This document shows positions 17,124 to 25,687 of a stretch of DNA of 64,000 bases, in pieces. The translations under genes were made by a program, and so were the position numbers. The stretch comes from Salinisphaera hydrothermalis C41B8 (GTDB lineage: Bacteria > Pseudomonadota > Gammaproteobacteria > Nevskiales > Salinisphaeraceae): the NCBI RefSeq assembly GCF_000732535.1, contig NZ_APNK01000005.1, positions 62,001 to 126,000 of the forward strand, given 5' to 3'. Every line of letters begins with the position of its first letter. The stretch's first letter is position 1. Below the pieces are notes generated by a model, which saw only the letters and a program-made list of their open reading frames with translations, had not been told where the DNA came from and did no database searches.

Positions 17124-18894
17124 GAGCCCTCACCTCTGCCGAGAACGCCCCCATACGCCAGTAGGCATCGAGCGTTGCCGCGGCCACACGAATCGCGATC
17201 TGCCGATTGCGCGCCCTCACGTTGATCTGGCGGGTCATGGCCGTAATCGGATGCGGACCGCTGCGGATACGAAAATCGTCCTGCGGGAACTCACGACCGA
17301 GCAGCGTCAGCTCAACCTGACCATCGATCGCCAGGAAATCAGGAATCAGCCGCGAGACGTGCATGAACTGGCCGCCCTCGGCGATATCGATATCGTAGGA
17401 CTCGAGGAACGACCCCATCGGCTGATCGTCTGCGTTCACCCCGTCTTCATGGGTATAGACGTGCCCATTCGGATCGACGCCATAGGGCAAGCCGTAGGCC
17501 GACGACTGATCGTGCATGGCCGTCCGGTCGATGGTCCCGAAGTACCAGACCTGCTCCCGGTAGTTGTAGATCACATACCGATCGTTGTCGTCGGCGACGG
17601 CCGAGGGGTAGACCCAGATGATCTCGCTGTACAGCCGGTTGACCGTGGCGTAGACCTTCGCGCCCTGGAACGTATCGATGTCCTGGAACACGTGATTGCG
17701 CACCGGGCATGTCAGCGGCCGGAGCACCCCGTCATAGACGAAAAAATCGCCGTCGCCCATGAAATAGACCACGCCGTTGACCTGCGCGGCTGCATTCGGA
17801 CCTATGATCCGCACGCTCCGGCCCAGTGGCGAGAAACCGAACACGTAGGTGCCGCCAATGAATTGCATCGAATACAGCGCTTCGTCGGTGAAGATCAACT
17901 TCTCCGAACGCGTGTCGATCGCGGTCACGATCTGGCTGCCGGCATCGAGGCGCTTGTCGCCGCTGGTGTTGTTCACCGTGGGCGTGAAATCGTTGAAGTT
18001 CTCCTGATCCGACCAGCGGATCTCCATCGCATCGCGCGACTGCGTGGTGTGGGCGCCGAAACAAATGAGATGCCGGTCCTCCGGCGAGACCATGATCCAA
18101 CGATTCGTGGCCGGTGCATTCTCGATGAGCACCGCGCGCTTGTTCGGCCCGAGCGATCGATCCCACCAGTAGACCGGTCCCTCCACCGGCGAGGCCAGCA
18201 GATCCTCGCCCCAGTTGTCGAGCGACCACGTCCGCAGGCTCTGGTAGAGCGTCGATTCAGTGCGCGGCGTGCCATAAGTGCCCTGGCCATAGCCGCCGAC
18301 GCCGTAGCCATAGACCTTATCCTTGGAGGCCGTGCCTACATGGATCTCGTATTCGAAGTCGACGGCGCCGCCGCCGTTGCCGCCGCTGGCCGGCGCGGCC
18401 TCGAGATCGATCTCGTACTGGTCGACGGTGATCACCCGGGCCACGCGGTGCTCGCCGTCAAAGTTCAGGGTCGCATTGCCCTGTGCCGTGAAATGTACGA
18501 AGTCGCCGGGCTCGCAGCCGTGGGCGACGTGGTTGACGGTCAGCGTTTTGTTGCCGCCCACCGCCTGGAAGGGATCGGTCAACGTCCCTTGGTCGCGCAG
18601 CGGCGTGATGTCGTAGACATTCCCCGAATTGAGCAGATAGAGCTTCAGGTGCGTGCCGACCGCGACCCAGCTCTGGTTGTCGAGAGACGACCAGTCGTGA
18701 ATCGCCCGGGCACGGCCGAGCAGCGCGATAGGCGCGCCATTTCCGCCGATCATCTTGCGCCAGCCGCCGATCTGCTCCGGTAGCCCGGACCGGAAGCGGA
18801 TCCGGTCGCAATCGTGCCAGTACGGTTCGGCGCCGCGCGCTGTCTCGTCGGTGTATACCCCGGCCTTGATGTGAACGGTTGCGACCTGGCCCAT
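17110..18894 (-). CDS. Tail-hub or DNA-stabilisation type protein
   Basis: A 594-residue protein. The N-terminus has GVYTDETARGAEPYWHDCD, then RFRSGLPEQIGGW. Through the middle there are beta-propeller-like repeats: KLYLLNSGNVYDI, NRWIMVSPEDRHLICFGAH, and MFSPLGRSVRIIG-type blades ending YVIYNYREQVWYFGTIDR. This matches a family of large podovirus proteins that sit in the tail hub and keep DNA packaged, similar in role to P22 gp10 or T7 gp12. That equivalence is inference from layout. It lies between the connector genes and the fibres, as expected. Confidence 0.72.
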   Translation of the reverse strand: MGQVATVHIKAGVYTDETARGAEPYWHDCDRIRFRSGLPEQIGGWRKMIGGNGAPIALLGRARAIHDWSSLDNQSWVAVGTHLKLYLLNSGNVYDITPLRDQGTLTDPFQAVGGNKTLTVNHVAHGCEPGDFVHFTAQGNATLNFDGEHRVARVITVDQYEIDLEAAPASGGNGGGAVDFEYEIHVGTASKDKVYGYGVGGYGQGTYGTPRTESTLYQSLRTWSLDNWGEDLLASPVEGPVYWWDRSLGPNKRAVLIENAPATNRWIMVSPEDRHLICFGAHTTQSRDAMEIRWSDQENFNDFTPTVNNTSGDKRLDAGSQIVTAIDTRSEKLIFTDEALYSMQFIGGTYVFGFSPLGRSVRIIGPNAAAQVNGVVYFMGDGDFFVYDGVLRPLTCPVRNHVFQDIDTFQGAKVYATVNRLYSEIIWVYPSAVADDNDRYVIYNYREQVWYFGTIDRTAMHDQSSAYGLPYGVDPNGHVYTHEDGVNADDQPMGSFLESYDIDIAEGGQFMHVSRLIPDFLAIDGQVELTLLGREFPQDDFRIRSGPHPITAMTRQINVRARNRQIAIRVAAATLDAYWRMGAFSAEVRAHGRR

Positions 18895-18896
18895 GG

Positions 18897-20000
18897 CTAC
18901 AGCTTCACGAGCAGGTTCAGATACGTGCGCGGGCCCAGCACGTTGAACGGATCGCCCTTGCCGGTCGCGCTCGTGATGTGGTCACTGCCGGAATCGTTGG
19001 TGTCGTTGTTGGCGCCCATCGAGTAGTCCTCCAAATTCCCCTTGCGAGCGAAGGAGGACCCATAGACGTAGCTGTAGTGGGTATGCTCCACCAGCTCGTC
19101 GACGGTCATCGTGTGTTTTTCCTCGCCGACGGTCTCGCCGAGGTTATGCGACGACAGATTGCTGTCAGCTGGCGTACCAGCGACGGCGATCGCCCGGGCC
19201 ACGGTCTTGAACAACCCAATCGGCTTGGCCGCAGCCCAGTCGTCGTCGGCGGTGGCGCCGCGGCCGCCGGATACGGGCGCATATTGATCGCTGATGTTGT
19301 TCCAGAGCAGCTTGTACAACGCTTCGCAGTCGTCGTCGGCCCGGGCGGTCGAGCCACTCCCCGAGGGCCCGATGGACCCGTCGTTCGCCCGAACCCATCC
19401 GGTTTCGGCCTGCTTGATCGTGAACTTCACATCGCCGGTCGTGAACCGGCCGCCCTGGCCGCCGGATCGCTCGAATTCATTGTTGAGAGCAGACCAGTCG
19501 AGCAGCGACTGGTCTTTGTAATCCTGGGTGGTGCCGACCTCGTTGACGTTTCGCTCCACGGCATTACCGGGCGTCATTCCGGCAACCAGTGCCGTGTCCG
19601 GTGCCTTGGCCGCAAACAGCACGTTCGTGCCGTCGCAATACACCCAGCGCGCCTCGCCGCGCGGCACCTTCACCCCGGTGCCCAACTGGGTGCGAACCGT
19701 CACCTCGTACTGGCCAGTCGTGTTGTTGCGTACGAGAAAGACCTTGCTGACCGCCGGCACGATCACGTTCAGGTTCTCGCTCGGATTACCCTGCAGGTCG
19801 AGGACGGCCGAGCGCGCTTCGTCGTCGCTGCCGTCGTTGGTCGACAGCGTGTAATCGTTGGCCGACAGCACGATCTGCGCGGTACCGGCCACCGCCGCCT
19901 CGAGCAGCTGCATCTGCTTGTTCAGCACCTGGCCCCAGACGTTTTCGTCCGACCCCGTGTCCTGCAAGTTCAGGCGCAACAGTTCACTGAAACTGGCCAT
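18897..20000 (-). CDS. Tail fibre with collar-like C-terminus
   Basis: A 367-residue protein. The N-terminus begins MASFSELLRLNLQDTGSDEN and WGQVLNKQMQLLEAAV, a helix typical of the anchor in phage tail proteins. Residues about 195-300 resemble a tail-collar region: TGWVRANDGSIGPSGSGSTA, then CEALYKLLWNNISDQY, and PIGLFKTVARA. Near the end EEKHTMTVDELVEHTHYSY followed by the closing LGPRTYLNLLVKL matches the collar and C-terminal end of fibre proteins. It is the first of two fibre-type genes. It ends 3 nt before the next gene starts. Confidence 0.8.
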   Translation of the reverse strand: MASFSELLRLNLQDTGSDENVWGQVLNKQMQLLEAAVAGTAQIVLSANDYTLSTNDGSDDEARSAVLDLQGNPSENLNVIVPAVSKVFLVRNNTTGQYEVTVRTQLGTGVKVPRGEARWVYCDGTNVLFAAKAPDTALVAGMTPGNAVERNVNEVGTTQDYKDQSLLDWSALNNEFERSGGQGGRFTTGDVKFTIKQAETGWVRANDGSIGPSGSGSTARADDDCEALYKLLWNNISDQYAPVSGGRGATADDDWAAAKPIGLFKTVARAIAVAGTPADSNLSSHNLGETVGEEKHTMTVDELVEHTHYSYVYGSSFARKGNLEDYSMGANNDTNDSGSDHITSATGKGDPFNVLGPRTYLNLLVKL

Positions 20001-20621
20001 TTATCTTCCCTCGGGCTGCGGCGGCTGTTCGGGATCTCGCAACAGCGGCGCCAGCTGCTTGCGGGCCGCAGGAATGACCTCGGCGTTGTACGTGCCGCGC
20101 CAGACCGCGATCCGGTCATCGGCCTTGATGAACTCCTCGCAGGCCATCAGGCACGCATAGAACAACGCATCAGGCACGTGGCGCGAGATCCAGGTTTCGC
20201 GGTTGGACGGCGAGACAATCGCCGGCGCGGCGATGGCCCGGGTCCGGCAGACATAACCATCGTCCGGCACCGGGCCAACCATCCAGTGGTCGGCATCGAG
20301 ATCGCACCAGTAACGCGGCGCGCCGGACGCACCCTCCTGGTAGCCGAGCACGAAGTCGTAGCTGCGCGACTCGATCGGCGTGAACACACCGGACTGCTCG
20401 ATATGAAACGACCGCGTCACCCGCGTCCGCCGCGGCTTCTCGATAACCGGATCACCCTTGGTAATGAAATGGCCGCGCACCTCATCCAGCACCTCAAGAT
20501 CGAGATCGCGCGCGACTTTCTCGCTGCCGAGCGCGATGATCCGATCCAGTTGGGCCATGAACGACGGATTGTCGTCCTCGGTCCAGGCCACGAGATCGCC
20601 GACGAGGCTGTCGTAGTCCAT
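20001..20621 (-). CDS. Phage neck/adaptor-type protein
   Basis: A 206-residue protein from the ATG at 20621, which immediately follows a terminator T-run. The opening DYDSLVGDLVAWTEDDNPSF is typical of a phage protein family found beside connector and tail genes. It continues with DYDS-x-W-type strands (YDFVLGYQEGASG, YWCDLDADHWMVGPVPDDGY) and a C-terminal helix (DALFYACLMACEEFIKADDR). A neck or adaptor role is inferred from its order between the connector and fibre genes. Confidence 0.72.
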   Translation of the reverse strand: MDYDSLVGDLVAWTEDDNPSFMAQLDRIIALGSEKVARDLDLEVLDEVRGHFITKGDPVIEKPRRTRVTRSFHIEQSGVFTPIESRSYDFVLGYQEGASGAPRYWCDLDADHWMVGPVPDDGYVCRTRAIAAPAIVSPSNRETWISRHVPDALFYACLMACEEFIKADDRIAVWRGTYNAEVIPAARKQLAPLLRDPEQPPQPEGR

Positions 20622-20670
20622 AAAAAAAGCCCGCAACGCTTTCACGTGCGAGCTCGGTGGTTCCGATACC
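20622..20670 (-). terminator. Intrinsic terminator with conserved upstream box (copy 3)
   Basis: Minus-strand stem AGCTCGCA/TTGCGGGCT with seven T, preceded by GGTATCGGAACCACCGAG. The start codon of the adaptor gene overlaps the end of the T-run region, so readthrough must occur for that gene to be expressed unless it has another promoter. Confidence 0.8.
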
Positions 20671-20719
20671 TCACCCGATTTTATGCGGCGAAACCTGTGG
20701 GTTCATGCGGTTTTGAGAA

Positions 20720-21361
20720 TCAGCAGATCACCAGCGCAATAGTGGTACCGGCCGCGTTGAGTCGATACCTCGCGCTCGCCCACTGGATCCGGAACTCACC
20801 GTTCACGCTCGCGTGCTCGCTGCCCAGATTGACGCGTATCAGCGCCTTGCCGCTGTCCTCGTCGTAGACCAGCAGCCACGCCGCGCTGATCGAGGCAGTC
20901 GCCCACACCGAGTCCCCGATCTGCAGCTCGCCGCCCTCGATGACCGTATCCAACGCCTGGCCGCCCGGCGCATAGCCCGGGGCATCGAGCTCGCCATCGG
21001 CATCATATGCGAAGCCCGGTCGCTGCCGATAAAGCGCCACCCGGAGGGCAACTGCGTGGAGATCGAGCCCGACGTCGAACAGGCTGAACAGAGCGGGCCC
21101 GGCCCGTCCGCTGGCCACATCGAACAACGGGAATCGCACGACGGTATCGATCGCATCGCGTCGCGGCGACGGCCGATACAACGCGGTGGCGTCGCTGGCA
21201 TCCGGTACCGGGCGCTTGAAGTACGGCGGCTCCCACCAATCCGGGGCCACCAGCAGATTCGGATAGAGCCCGTCGCGTACCAGCCGGTTGAGCGGCATGA
21301 TCTTTCCGGACCGGGCGCACTCGGCCTTGGCGAACTTGCCGCGCGCATACCGCCGACTCAT
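20720..21361 (-). CDS. Conserved phage structural protein with short N-terminal motif
   Basis: A 213-residue protein. The first 50 residues (RGKFAKAECARSGKIMPL, then NRLVRDGLYPNLLVAPDWWE) match a short module found at the N-terminus of phage head-tail proteins, built around a Cys-x-x-SG turn and a conserved W-x-EPP. The remainder is beta-rich (FSLFDVGLDLHAVALRVALY) and ends ASARYRLNAAGTTIALVIC. Its start overlaps the connector gene stop by ATGA. Probably a head-tail joining component. Confidence 0.7.
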   Translation of the reverse strand: MSRRYARGKFAKAECARSGKIMPLNRLVRDGLYPNLLVAPDWWEPPYFKRPVPDASDATALYRPSPRRDAIDTVVRFPLFDVASGRAGPALFSLFDVGLDLHAVALRVALYRQRPGFAYDADGELDAPGYAPGGQALDTVIEGGELQIGDSVWATASISAAWLLVYDEDSGKALIRVNLGSEHASVNGEFRIQWASARYRLNAAGTTIALVIC

Positions 21362-22020
21362 CGATATCGGGCCCGGATCGTCAGCGGCGCGCGGCTCCCA
21401 TCAGCATCGAGCGCCCGGTTGAACGAACGCTCGGCTTCCGGCTGGAGAAAGCCGACGCGATCGGGCGCGAATTTCACCGCCAGGCGTGCGGCCACGCCGG
21501 CGACGAACGCATCGTAGAAGTAGCTCGGGATATCCAGGGTATCGGGCAGCGACCCCACGTCCTTGAAGCGCCGCATGTACCAGTAGTGGATCTCGTCGGT
21601 GCTGTTCTCGCCGATCTGCCAGATGTAGACCGTGGGCGCCCCGGTATTCCGGTCGACCCAGTAACGATCGGGCAGTCCCCGCAGGTCTTTTTTCGGTATC
21701 GCCTGATAGTCACCGCGCGAGATCGGGTACATCTCGGTATCGAGCCCCGAGCGCCGGAGCGTCGCCTCGAGGATATCGATACCGCCATCGGGCAAGTCGA
21801 AGCTCGTCATGCCCGGTGTTACCGGCCGGACCGTCTTCTCAACCGCCCACTCGGATACGCCGTGCGTCTGCCAATCGGAGAACATGAAGTTCATCGACCG
21901 GCGGGCCGCGTTGATATGACGCAGCGTCACATCGGCCGGATCGATCCCGGCACGCTCAAACGCCTCGTCGATCATGTCGGCGAGTTTCGGATCGAATAAG
22001 AAATCCGATGAGCCGGCCAT
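21358..22020 (-). CDS. Head-tail connector / tail tubular A-like protein
   Basis: A 220-residue protein read from MAGSSDFLFDPKLAD, an ATG placed 2 nt after the upstream stop. The pattern is IDEAFERAGIDPADVTLRHI, then ARRSMNFMFSDWQTHGV, LPDGGIDILEATLRRSG, a Y-P-I-SR-DYQAIPKK and YWVDRNTGAPTVYIW. This is the signature of the podovirus head-completion (P22 gp4-like or T7 gp11-like) family. Such proteins ring the portal and seal the packaged head. Confidence 0.8.
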   Translation of the reverse strand: MAGSSDFLFDPKLADMIDEAFERAGIDPADVTLRHINAARRSMNFMFSDWQTHGVSEWAVEKTVRPVTPGMTSFDLPDGGIDILEATLRRSGLDTEMYPISRGDYQAIPKKDLRGLPDRYWVDRNTGAPTVYIWQIGENSTDEIHYWYMRRFKDVGSLPDTLDIPSYFYDAFVAGVAARLAVKFAPDRVGFLQPEAERSFNRALDADGSRAPLTIRARYR

Positions 22021-22021
22021 A

Positions 22022-22864
22022 CTACACTGGCACCTGCACGGTGTAATCGCCGTCGATATGCCAATAACCGCCACTGTTGGACGTGCCATCACCATGCAAC
22101 ATCAACGTGGCAATGAGCATGCCAGCGCTGGATATGCTGACGGTACCCAGATCCCCCGGATAGATCAGCTGGTCGTTCGCCTGCGTCTGCAGCTTAATCG
22201 GAGGCCCTAAATTTACAATGAATATCCGGTCTCCCAGATTCACATCGGAATATAATGGCAGATTGACCACGTCACCTGTGGGGCCGCCGTTTACGGTCAC
22301 GACATTATTCATGTCGGTTGGATGAATCGTGTACGGCGACGTAAACGTTGCATCAATCGCATCAGCTGTGGCGCCATTCACAAAGCTGAAATCGCCAACA
22401 ATATGGGTCTTGCGATCGAATCCGCCAGCACTGGTTTTGACCCACAGACCATTCTGTCGCGCGTAGGTCTCGCCATCCTTCGGGGCATCACTCAGAGTTG
22501 ATCCCGACAGTACAATGGTGTTCGGCTGATCGTTGTGGTGACAGTGGTAATACGGGTCGTCCGGCGGATAGTGGCCCGCGCTCTGAGCGATCACGTCCAT
22601 CAACGACGTCTCGTCGTCGTTGTCGAGCACCTTGGCGACGCCGATGTCCTCGCCCGGGAAGTCGTTCGACGCCGCCTCCTTGAACCACACGCGATAGATG
22701 TTCGGTTCCAGGGTGACCGTGTACGAGCCATCGTTTGCCGTATCGATCTTCACGGCCGCGCCGCGCGCGATATTGCCGGCCGACGTCAGGGCCGCAATGG
22801 TGAACGTGCCGGGCCGGACCGTGCCGTCCGGGTATTCCATCGTCCCCGATAGCGTGCGCGACAT
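22022..22864 (-). CDS. Beta-rich structural protein (fibre or decoration)
   Basis: A 280-residue protein. It opens MSRTLSGTMEYPDGTVRPG and carries a carboxypeptidase-regulatory-like beta sandwich (FTIAALTSAG, DGSYTVTLEPNIYRVWF) over residues 1-75. The second half is Asn/Gly/Thr-rich with strands such as DRIFIVNLGPPIKLQT and ends GGYWHIDGDYTVQVPV. The first module resembles domains in tail appendages that bind carbohydrate or other fibre parts. The DNA from 22190 to 22510 is visibly less GC-rich than its surroundings, so the C-terminal half may have been exchanged. Confidence 0.68.
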   Translation of the reverse strand: MSRTLSGTMEYPDGTVRPGTFTIAALTSAGNIARGAAVKIDTANDGSYTVTLEPNIYRVWFKEAASNDFPGEDIGVAKVLDNDDETSLMDVIAQSAGHYPPDDPYYHCHHNDQPNTIVLSGSTLSDAPKDGETYARQNGLWVKTSAGGFDRKTHIVGDFSFVNGATADAIDATFTSPYTIHPTDMNNVVTVNGGPTGDVVNLPLYSDVNLGDRIFIVNLGPPIKLQTQANDQLIYPGDLGTVSISSAGMLIATLMLHGDGTSNSGGYWHIDGDYTVQVPV

Positions 22865-22867
22865 GGC

Positions 22868-23176
22868 TTAGCCTCCGGATTGCAGGAAGTGGCCGATCAC
22901 CTCGCCATCGGTGTAGGCCGTGACGTTGACGCGGATCGCCGCAACCGGCATATCGAACAGCGCCTCGCCGGCCGCTGTTTGGTCGGCGGCCTTGCTGTAG
23001 ATATCGCCGGCTGCCGGGGTCTCGCGCCGCACGTCGACGTAGGTGTACTCCACGTCGTAGGTGGCCGTGCCGGTGACCGACACACCCACCGCCACCTGAA
23101 ACGGGGTCGGCCAGTGATTCGGGATGAACCACTGGCCGGGCTCGGCGGCCGACAGCACTTGCTTGTCAGCGCGCAT
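22868..23176 (-). CDS. Small structural protein, capsid region
   Basis: A 102-residue protein: MRADKQVLSAAEPGQWFIPN, then FQVAVGVSVTGTATYDVEYTY and a C-terminal ALFDMPVAAIRVNVTAYTDG. This is a single beta sandwich of a type often found downstream of major capsid genes (decoration or tail-terminator-like). It is separated from neighbours by 2-3 nt on both sides. No specific family assigned. Confidence 0.68.
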   Translation of the reverse strand: MRADKQVLSAAEPGQWFIPNHWPTPFQVAVGVSVTGTATYDVEYTYVDVRRETPAAGDIYSKAADQTAAGEALFDMPVAAIRVNVTAYTDGEVIGHFLQSGG

Positions 23177-23178
23177 GA

Positions 23179-23850
23179 TCAGGCCTGCTCGACGCCGTAG
23201 GCGCCCGCTTCGCTGGAGGCGTCGTGGATCTTCAGCCAGACCCGGTAGTGCCGGCTGCCATCGGGCGCACTGCCCGGGTCGATCGTGCCGCGCACGTCGC
23301 CCGTGGTCGCCGTAGCGGGTGCGTCGTCGCCGCCCACGACGGTGCCGACCTCCTCGGTGTCATCGGTGAAAGCGTGCAGGACATCGAAGGCGCCGCCGAT
23401 ACGAAACGGCAAGCCCAGCACCGTGGCCCAGCCGACGGAAACGGCATCGGCCGTGTCGTCGTCCACGGTCACGGACTCGACCACCGCGAACGCCTTGGCG
23501 CCCTCGGCCTTGCCCGCGTTGGCACCGGCGATCGTCTCGCTCATGGCATGGCCGTACTGATCGCGACCGCGGACCGTGAACGCTCGACCGGAGTCGTCGC
23601 CGGTCGAGGTGATCGTGACGTTGCGCGGCACGTCCAAATTGAGCTGGCCATCCAGCGTCAGCATCTGCACGCCGCCGGCTGCCGGCGTCTGGTCTGTGGC
23701 GATCCCGTCGCCGTCGGTCGCCGCGGGCACGCCGAGATCGACCTGAACGACGGGCGTCATCGGTACGCCGCGCTGGCTACGGTAGGCGCCGTGGTGAACG
23801 GCCTTGCCGTGGAACAGCTGATCGGCGTAGGAAATGGTATGTCGGGACAT
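23179..23850 (-). CDS. Hypothetical structural protein downstream of capsid
   Basis: A 223-residue protein preceded by AGGAGG 4 nt before the ATG. It begins HTISYADQLFHGKAVHHGAY. The middle is beta-rich (QMLTLDGQLNLDVPRNVTIT, FTVRGRDQYGHAMSETIA), like proteins that coat capsids or form appendages. No catalytic motif is visible. The length and the place right after the capsid gene suggest a virion component. Confidence 0.68.
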   Translation of the reverse strand: MSRHTISYADQLFHGKAVHHGAYRSQRGVPMTPVVQVDLGVPAATDGDGIATDQTPAAGGVQMLTLDGQLNLDVPRNVTITSTGDDSGRAFTVRGRDQYGHAMSETIAGANAGKAEGAKAFAVVESVTVDDDTADAVSVGWATVLGLPFRIGGAFDVLHAFTDDTEEVGTVVGGDDAPATATTGDVRGTIDPGSAPDGSRHYRVWLKIHDASSEAGAYGVEQA

Positions 23851-23905
23851 GAAAGCCTCCTGGCAGCCCTATGCGGGAATCATGTGTGTTGAGTCGGTGA
23901 ACCGG

Positions 23906-24067
23906 TTAGTTCATATCGCCGTCGGAATCAAGCTTGGCGCCGCCCTTGGCACCCTGGTTCTTGTTGCCCATCGTGCCGCGCGCACCGCGCGTCGGATTGG
24001 GCTTGGTGCCATGGTTGTAGTTCGCGTTGCGCTGATCCGGCTTGGGGGTCGGGTAATTGCTCTTCAT
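23906..24067 (-). CDS. Small basic Asn/Gly-rich protein after capsid gene
   Basis: A 53-residue protein: MKSNYPTPKPDQRNANYN, HGTKPNPTRGARG, ending KLDSDGDMN. It is highly polar and likely disordered; similar short Asn/Gly/Lys-rich proteins occur just after capsid genes in several phages. The start has a purine-rich AGAGGACAAGACG upstream. Confidence 0.6.
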   Translation of the reverse strand: MKSNYPTPKPDQRNANYNHGTKPNPTRGARGTMGNKNQGAKGGAKLDSDGDMN

Positions 24068-24119
24068 CGTCTTGTCCTCTTGGTGGGCTACGCTTCCCTA
24101 AACCTATGGGCTTGGGGAA

Positions 24120-24141
24120 GCGCCCGGCCGAAGCCGGACGC
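24120..24141 (-). terminator. Hairpin after the major capsid gene
   Basis: Minus-strand GCGTCCGGC-TTCG-GCCGGGCGC, a nine-pair stem with a UUCG tetraloop, followed by TTCCCC. The U-tract is short, so this may act as an mRNA 3' stabiliser or weak terminator for the abundant capsid message. Confidence 0.5.
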
Positions 24142-24170
24142 CTGTCATCGACGGGCCAGACCGCTCGGGT

Positions 24171-25085
24171 CTAGTTGCCGCCACCGGGAGAGCCGAAAGC
24201 GCCACGCGGATCAGTCCACCCGAAGCTATAACGCTCCCTGCTCTTATAGCGAAGGTTCCCCGTCTCGAAGTCGCCTTCCATGCCGCGCTGTACCTTCTTT
24301 CGCACGAAGTGCTTGAGGCCCTGCGGGCAATCGGTCTTGATGAACCACGCATCCGGGTCGGTGAACCGCTGGTTCACGGTGTAACCGCCGCTGATGGCGT
24401 CCATGTCGGCGATGGCGTTGATGTCGTTGTCCGCCGTGCCCGGCCGCTTCTGCGAACGCAGCAGACGCTGCGCAGTGAACTGCAGCTGCGGCGGGACCGC
24501 GAGCATCTTGGCCATTACCGACACCGGGATGCCCCGGTCATCGACGAACTCGGAGATGCGCGTCAGCGCCTCCTCGAGCGACGTCTCCGACAGATCGGCC
24601 GGGGTATCGAACGCGTTGGCGAACGTGCCCCCTCCGGCCAACGGATGGTCGGTGGCGAACAGCGGCTTGCCGTCGCCGCCGGCATGGTTCGGATCGAAGC
24701 CGTTGTTGAAGATCGCCGCGCCCTTCACCTCCTTGGTGTGCTGGAGGCTGCGCGCCAGCGCCGGGCTGTACTTGCTGCCCAGATCGCCGTAGAGGCCATC
24801 TTCGATCGCCTCCTCGGTGATCGCGAACGCCAGAGCGATCGTTTCGTGGGCATAGCGTGCGGTCCAGCCCTCGCCGCCGGAGTCGTAGGTCACCGCCCCG
24901 CCCTCGGGCTTGGTTGCGGCGCCGCCAAATCCGATCAGCAGCTGGTCTTCCTCGAAGGCCTTGGACGAATTCACGACATCGAACAGCTGTCGCCACTGCT
25001 CCTGGTGCCGGTTGTATTCGAGGCCGAAATTCGCGTTCAGGCCCAGCTGGAGCTGGCGCTGAAACTGCGCTCTGTTCATGGCCAT
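24171..25085 (-). CDS. Major capsid protein (Mu gpT-like, HK97 fold)
   Basis: A 304-residue protein starting MAMNRAQFQRQLQLGLNANF, preceded by AAGGAGGG. Markers of the Mu gpT-like major head family are YNRHQEQWRQLFDVVNSSKA, then GWTARYAHETIALAFAITEE, GDGKPLFATDHPLAGGGTFA and DAWFIKTDCPQGLKHF near the C-terminus. The short N-arm and about 300-residue size fit an HK97-fold shell protein made without a large delta domain. A separate scaffold (26267-27307) is encoded two genes upstream, as in many podoviruses and Mu-like phages. Abundant expression is suggested by its strong ribosome binding site and the hairpin after it. Confidence 0.88.
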   Translation of the reverse strand: MAMNRAQFQRQLQLGLNANFGLEYNRHQEQWRQLFDVVNSSKAFEEDQLLIGFGGAATKPEGGAVTYDSGGEGWTARYAHETIALAFAITEEAIEDGLYGDLGSKYSPALARSLQHTKEVKGAAIFNNGFDPNHAGGDGKPLFATDHPLAGGGTFANAFDTPADLSETSLEEALTRISEFVDDRGIPVSVMAKMLAVPPQLQFTAQRLLRSQKRPGTADNDINAIADMDAISGGYTVNQRFTDPDAWFIKTDCPQGLKHFVRKKVQRGMEGDFETGNLRYKSRERYSFGWTDPRGAFGSPGGGN

Positions 25086-25097
25086 GGTCTGCCCTCC

Positions 25098-25670
25098 TTA
25101 TACGGCCGTGGCGGGGCCAGCGAGCTCGTGGAGACTGATCACCACGCGCACGTTGGCGTTGACGCCATAGTCGTTGTCGGCGCGCTCGGCCAGGCCCAGG
25201 ATCTTGAGCTGCTTGCCCGTCCCGGTGCTCACCGAATCGCTGTCCAGCTGCACGCCAGAATTACCGGTTGCCGCATTGCCGTCGCCGGCAAGGATGTTGG
25301 CAGCCGCCCGAATGTCGCCCTCGGCCAGATCGCCGCTCGCCTGGATCTCGAACACGGTGCTCGGATCGTCGATGACGAATGCTTTGACCTGCGTGCCGGA
25401 CTGCACCTGCGTGCTGGCCGGCCAGAAGGCTCGGTATTGGATCGCGCCGGACGTATCGATGTACTGACACCCCGCAAACACCCCGGTCAGACGATCGCCG
25501 GCCGCAGCCAGAGCGATGTTCTTGCCGGTCCCGGTGGCCTTCACCGGGTCGCCGTAGAAGATGTCAGTGCCGTACCCGCCCGCGATCGTGTATTCGCTCA
25601 TACGCTGCGGCGTGCCGCCGGACAGATGCCCGACCGGCAGGAGGCCGACAGCGCGATTCACGTTGCTCAT
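25098..25670 (-). CDS. Capsid decoration-like protein
   Basis: A 190-residue protein: MSNVNRAVGLLPVGHLSGGT, then EYTIAGGYGTDIFYGDPVKA and ERADNDYGVNANVRVVISLH near the end. The order (decoration protein just upstream of the major capsid gene) and the IFYGDPVKATGTG pattern fit phage capsid cement or decoration proteins. No experimental family can be named with certainty. Confidence 0.72.
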   Translation of the reverse strand: MSNVNRAVGLLPVGHLSGGTPQRMSEYTIAGGYGTDIFYGDPVKATGTGKNIALAAAGDRLTGVFAGCQYIDTSGAIQYRAFWPASTQVQSGTQVKAFVIDDPSTVFEIQASGDLAEGDIRAAANILAGDGNAATGNSGVQLDSDSVSTGTGKQLKILGLAERADNDYGVNANVRVVISLHELAGPATAV

Positions 25671-25687
25671 CGCGTTACTCCTTGATG

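Noticed and set aside
18879-20867. 662-codon plus-strand open frame
   Set aside because: Antisense to the fibre and adaptor genes, and it runs through their boundaries and the terminator at 20622.
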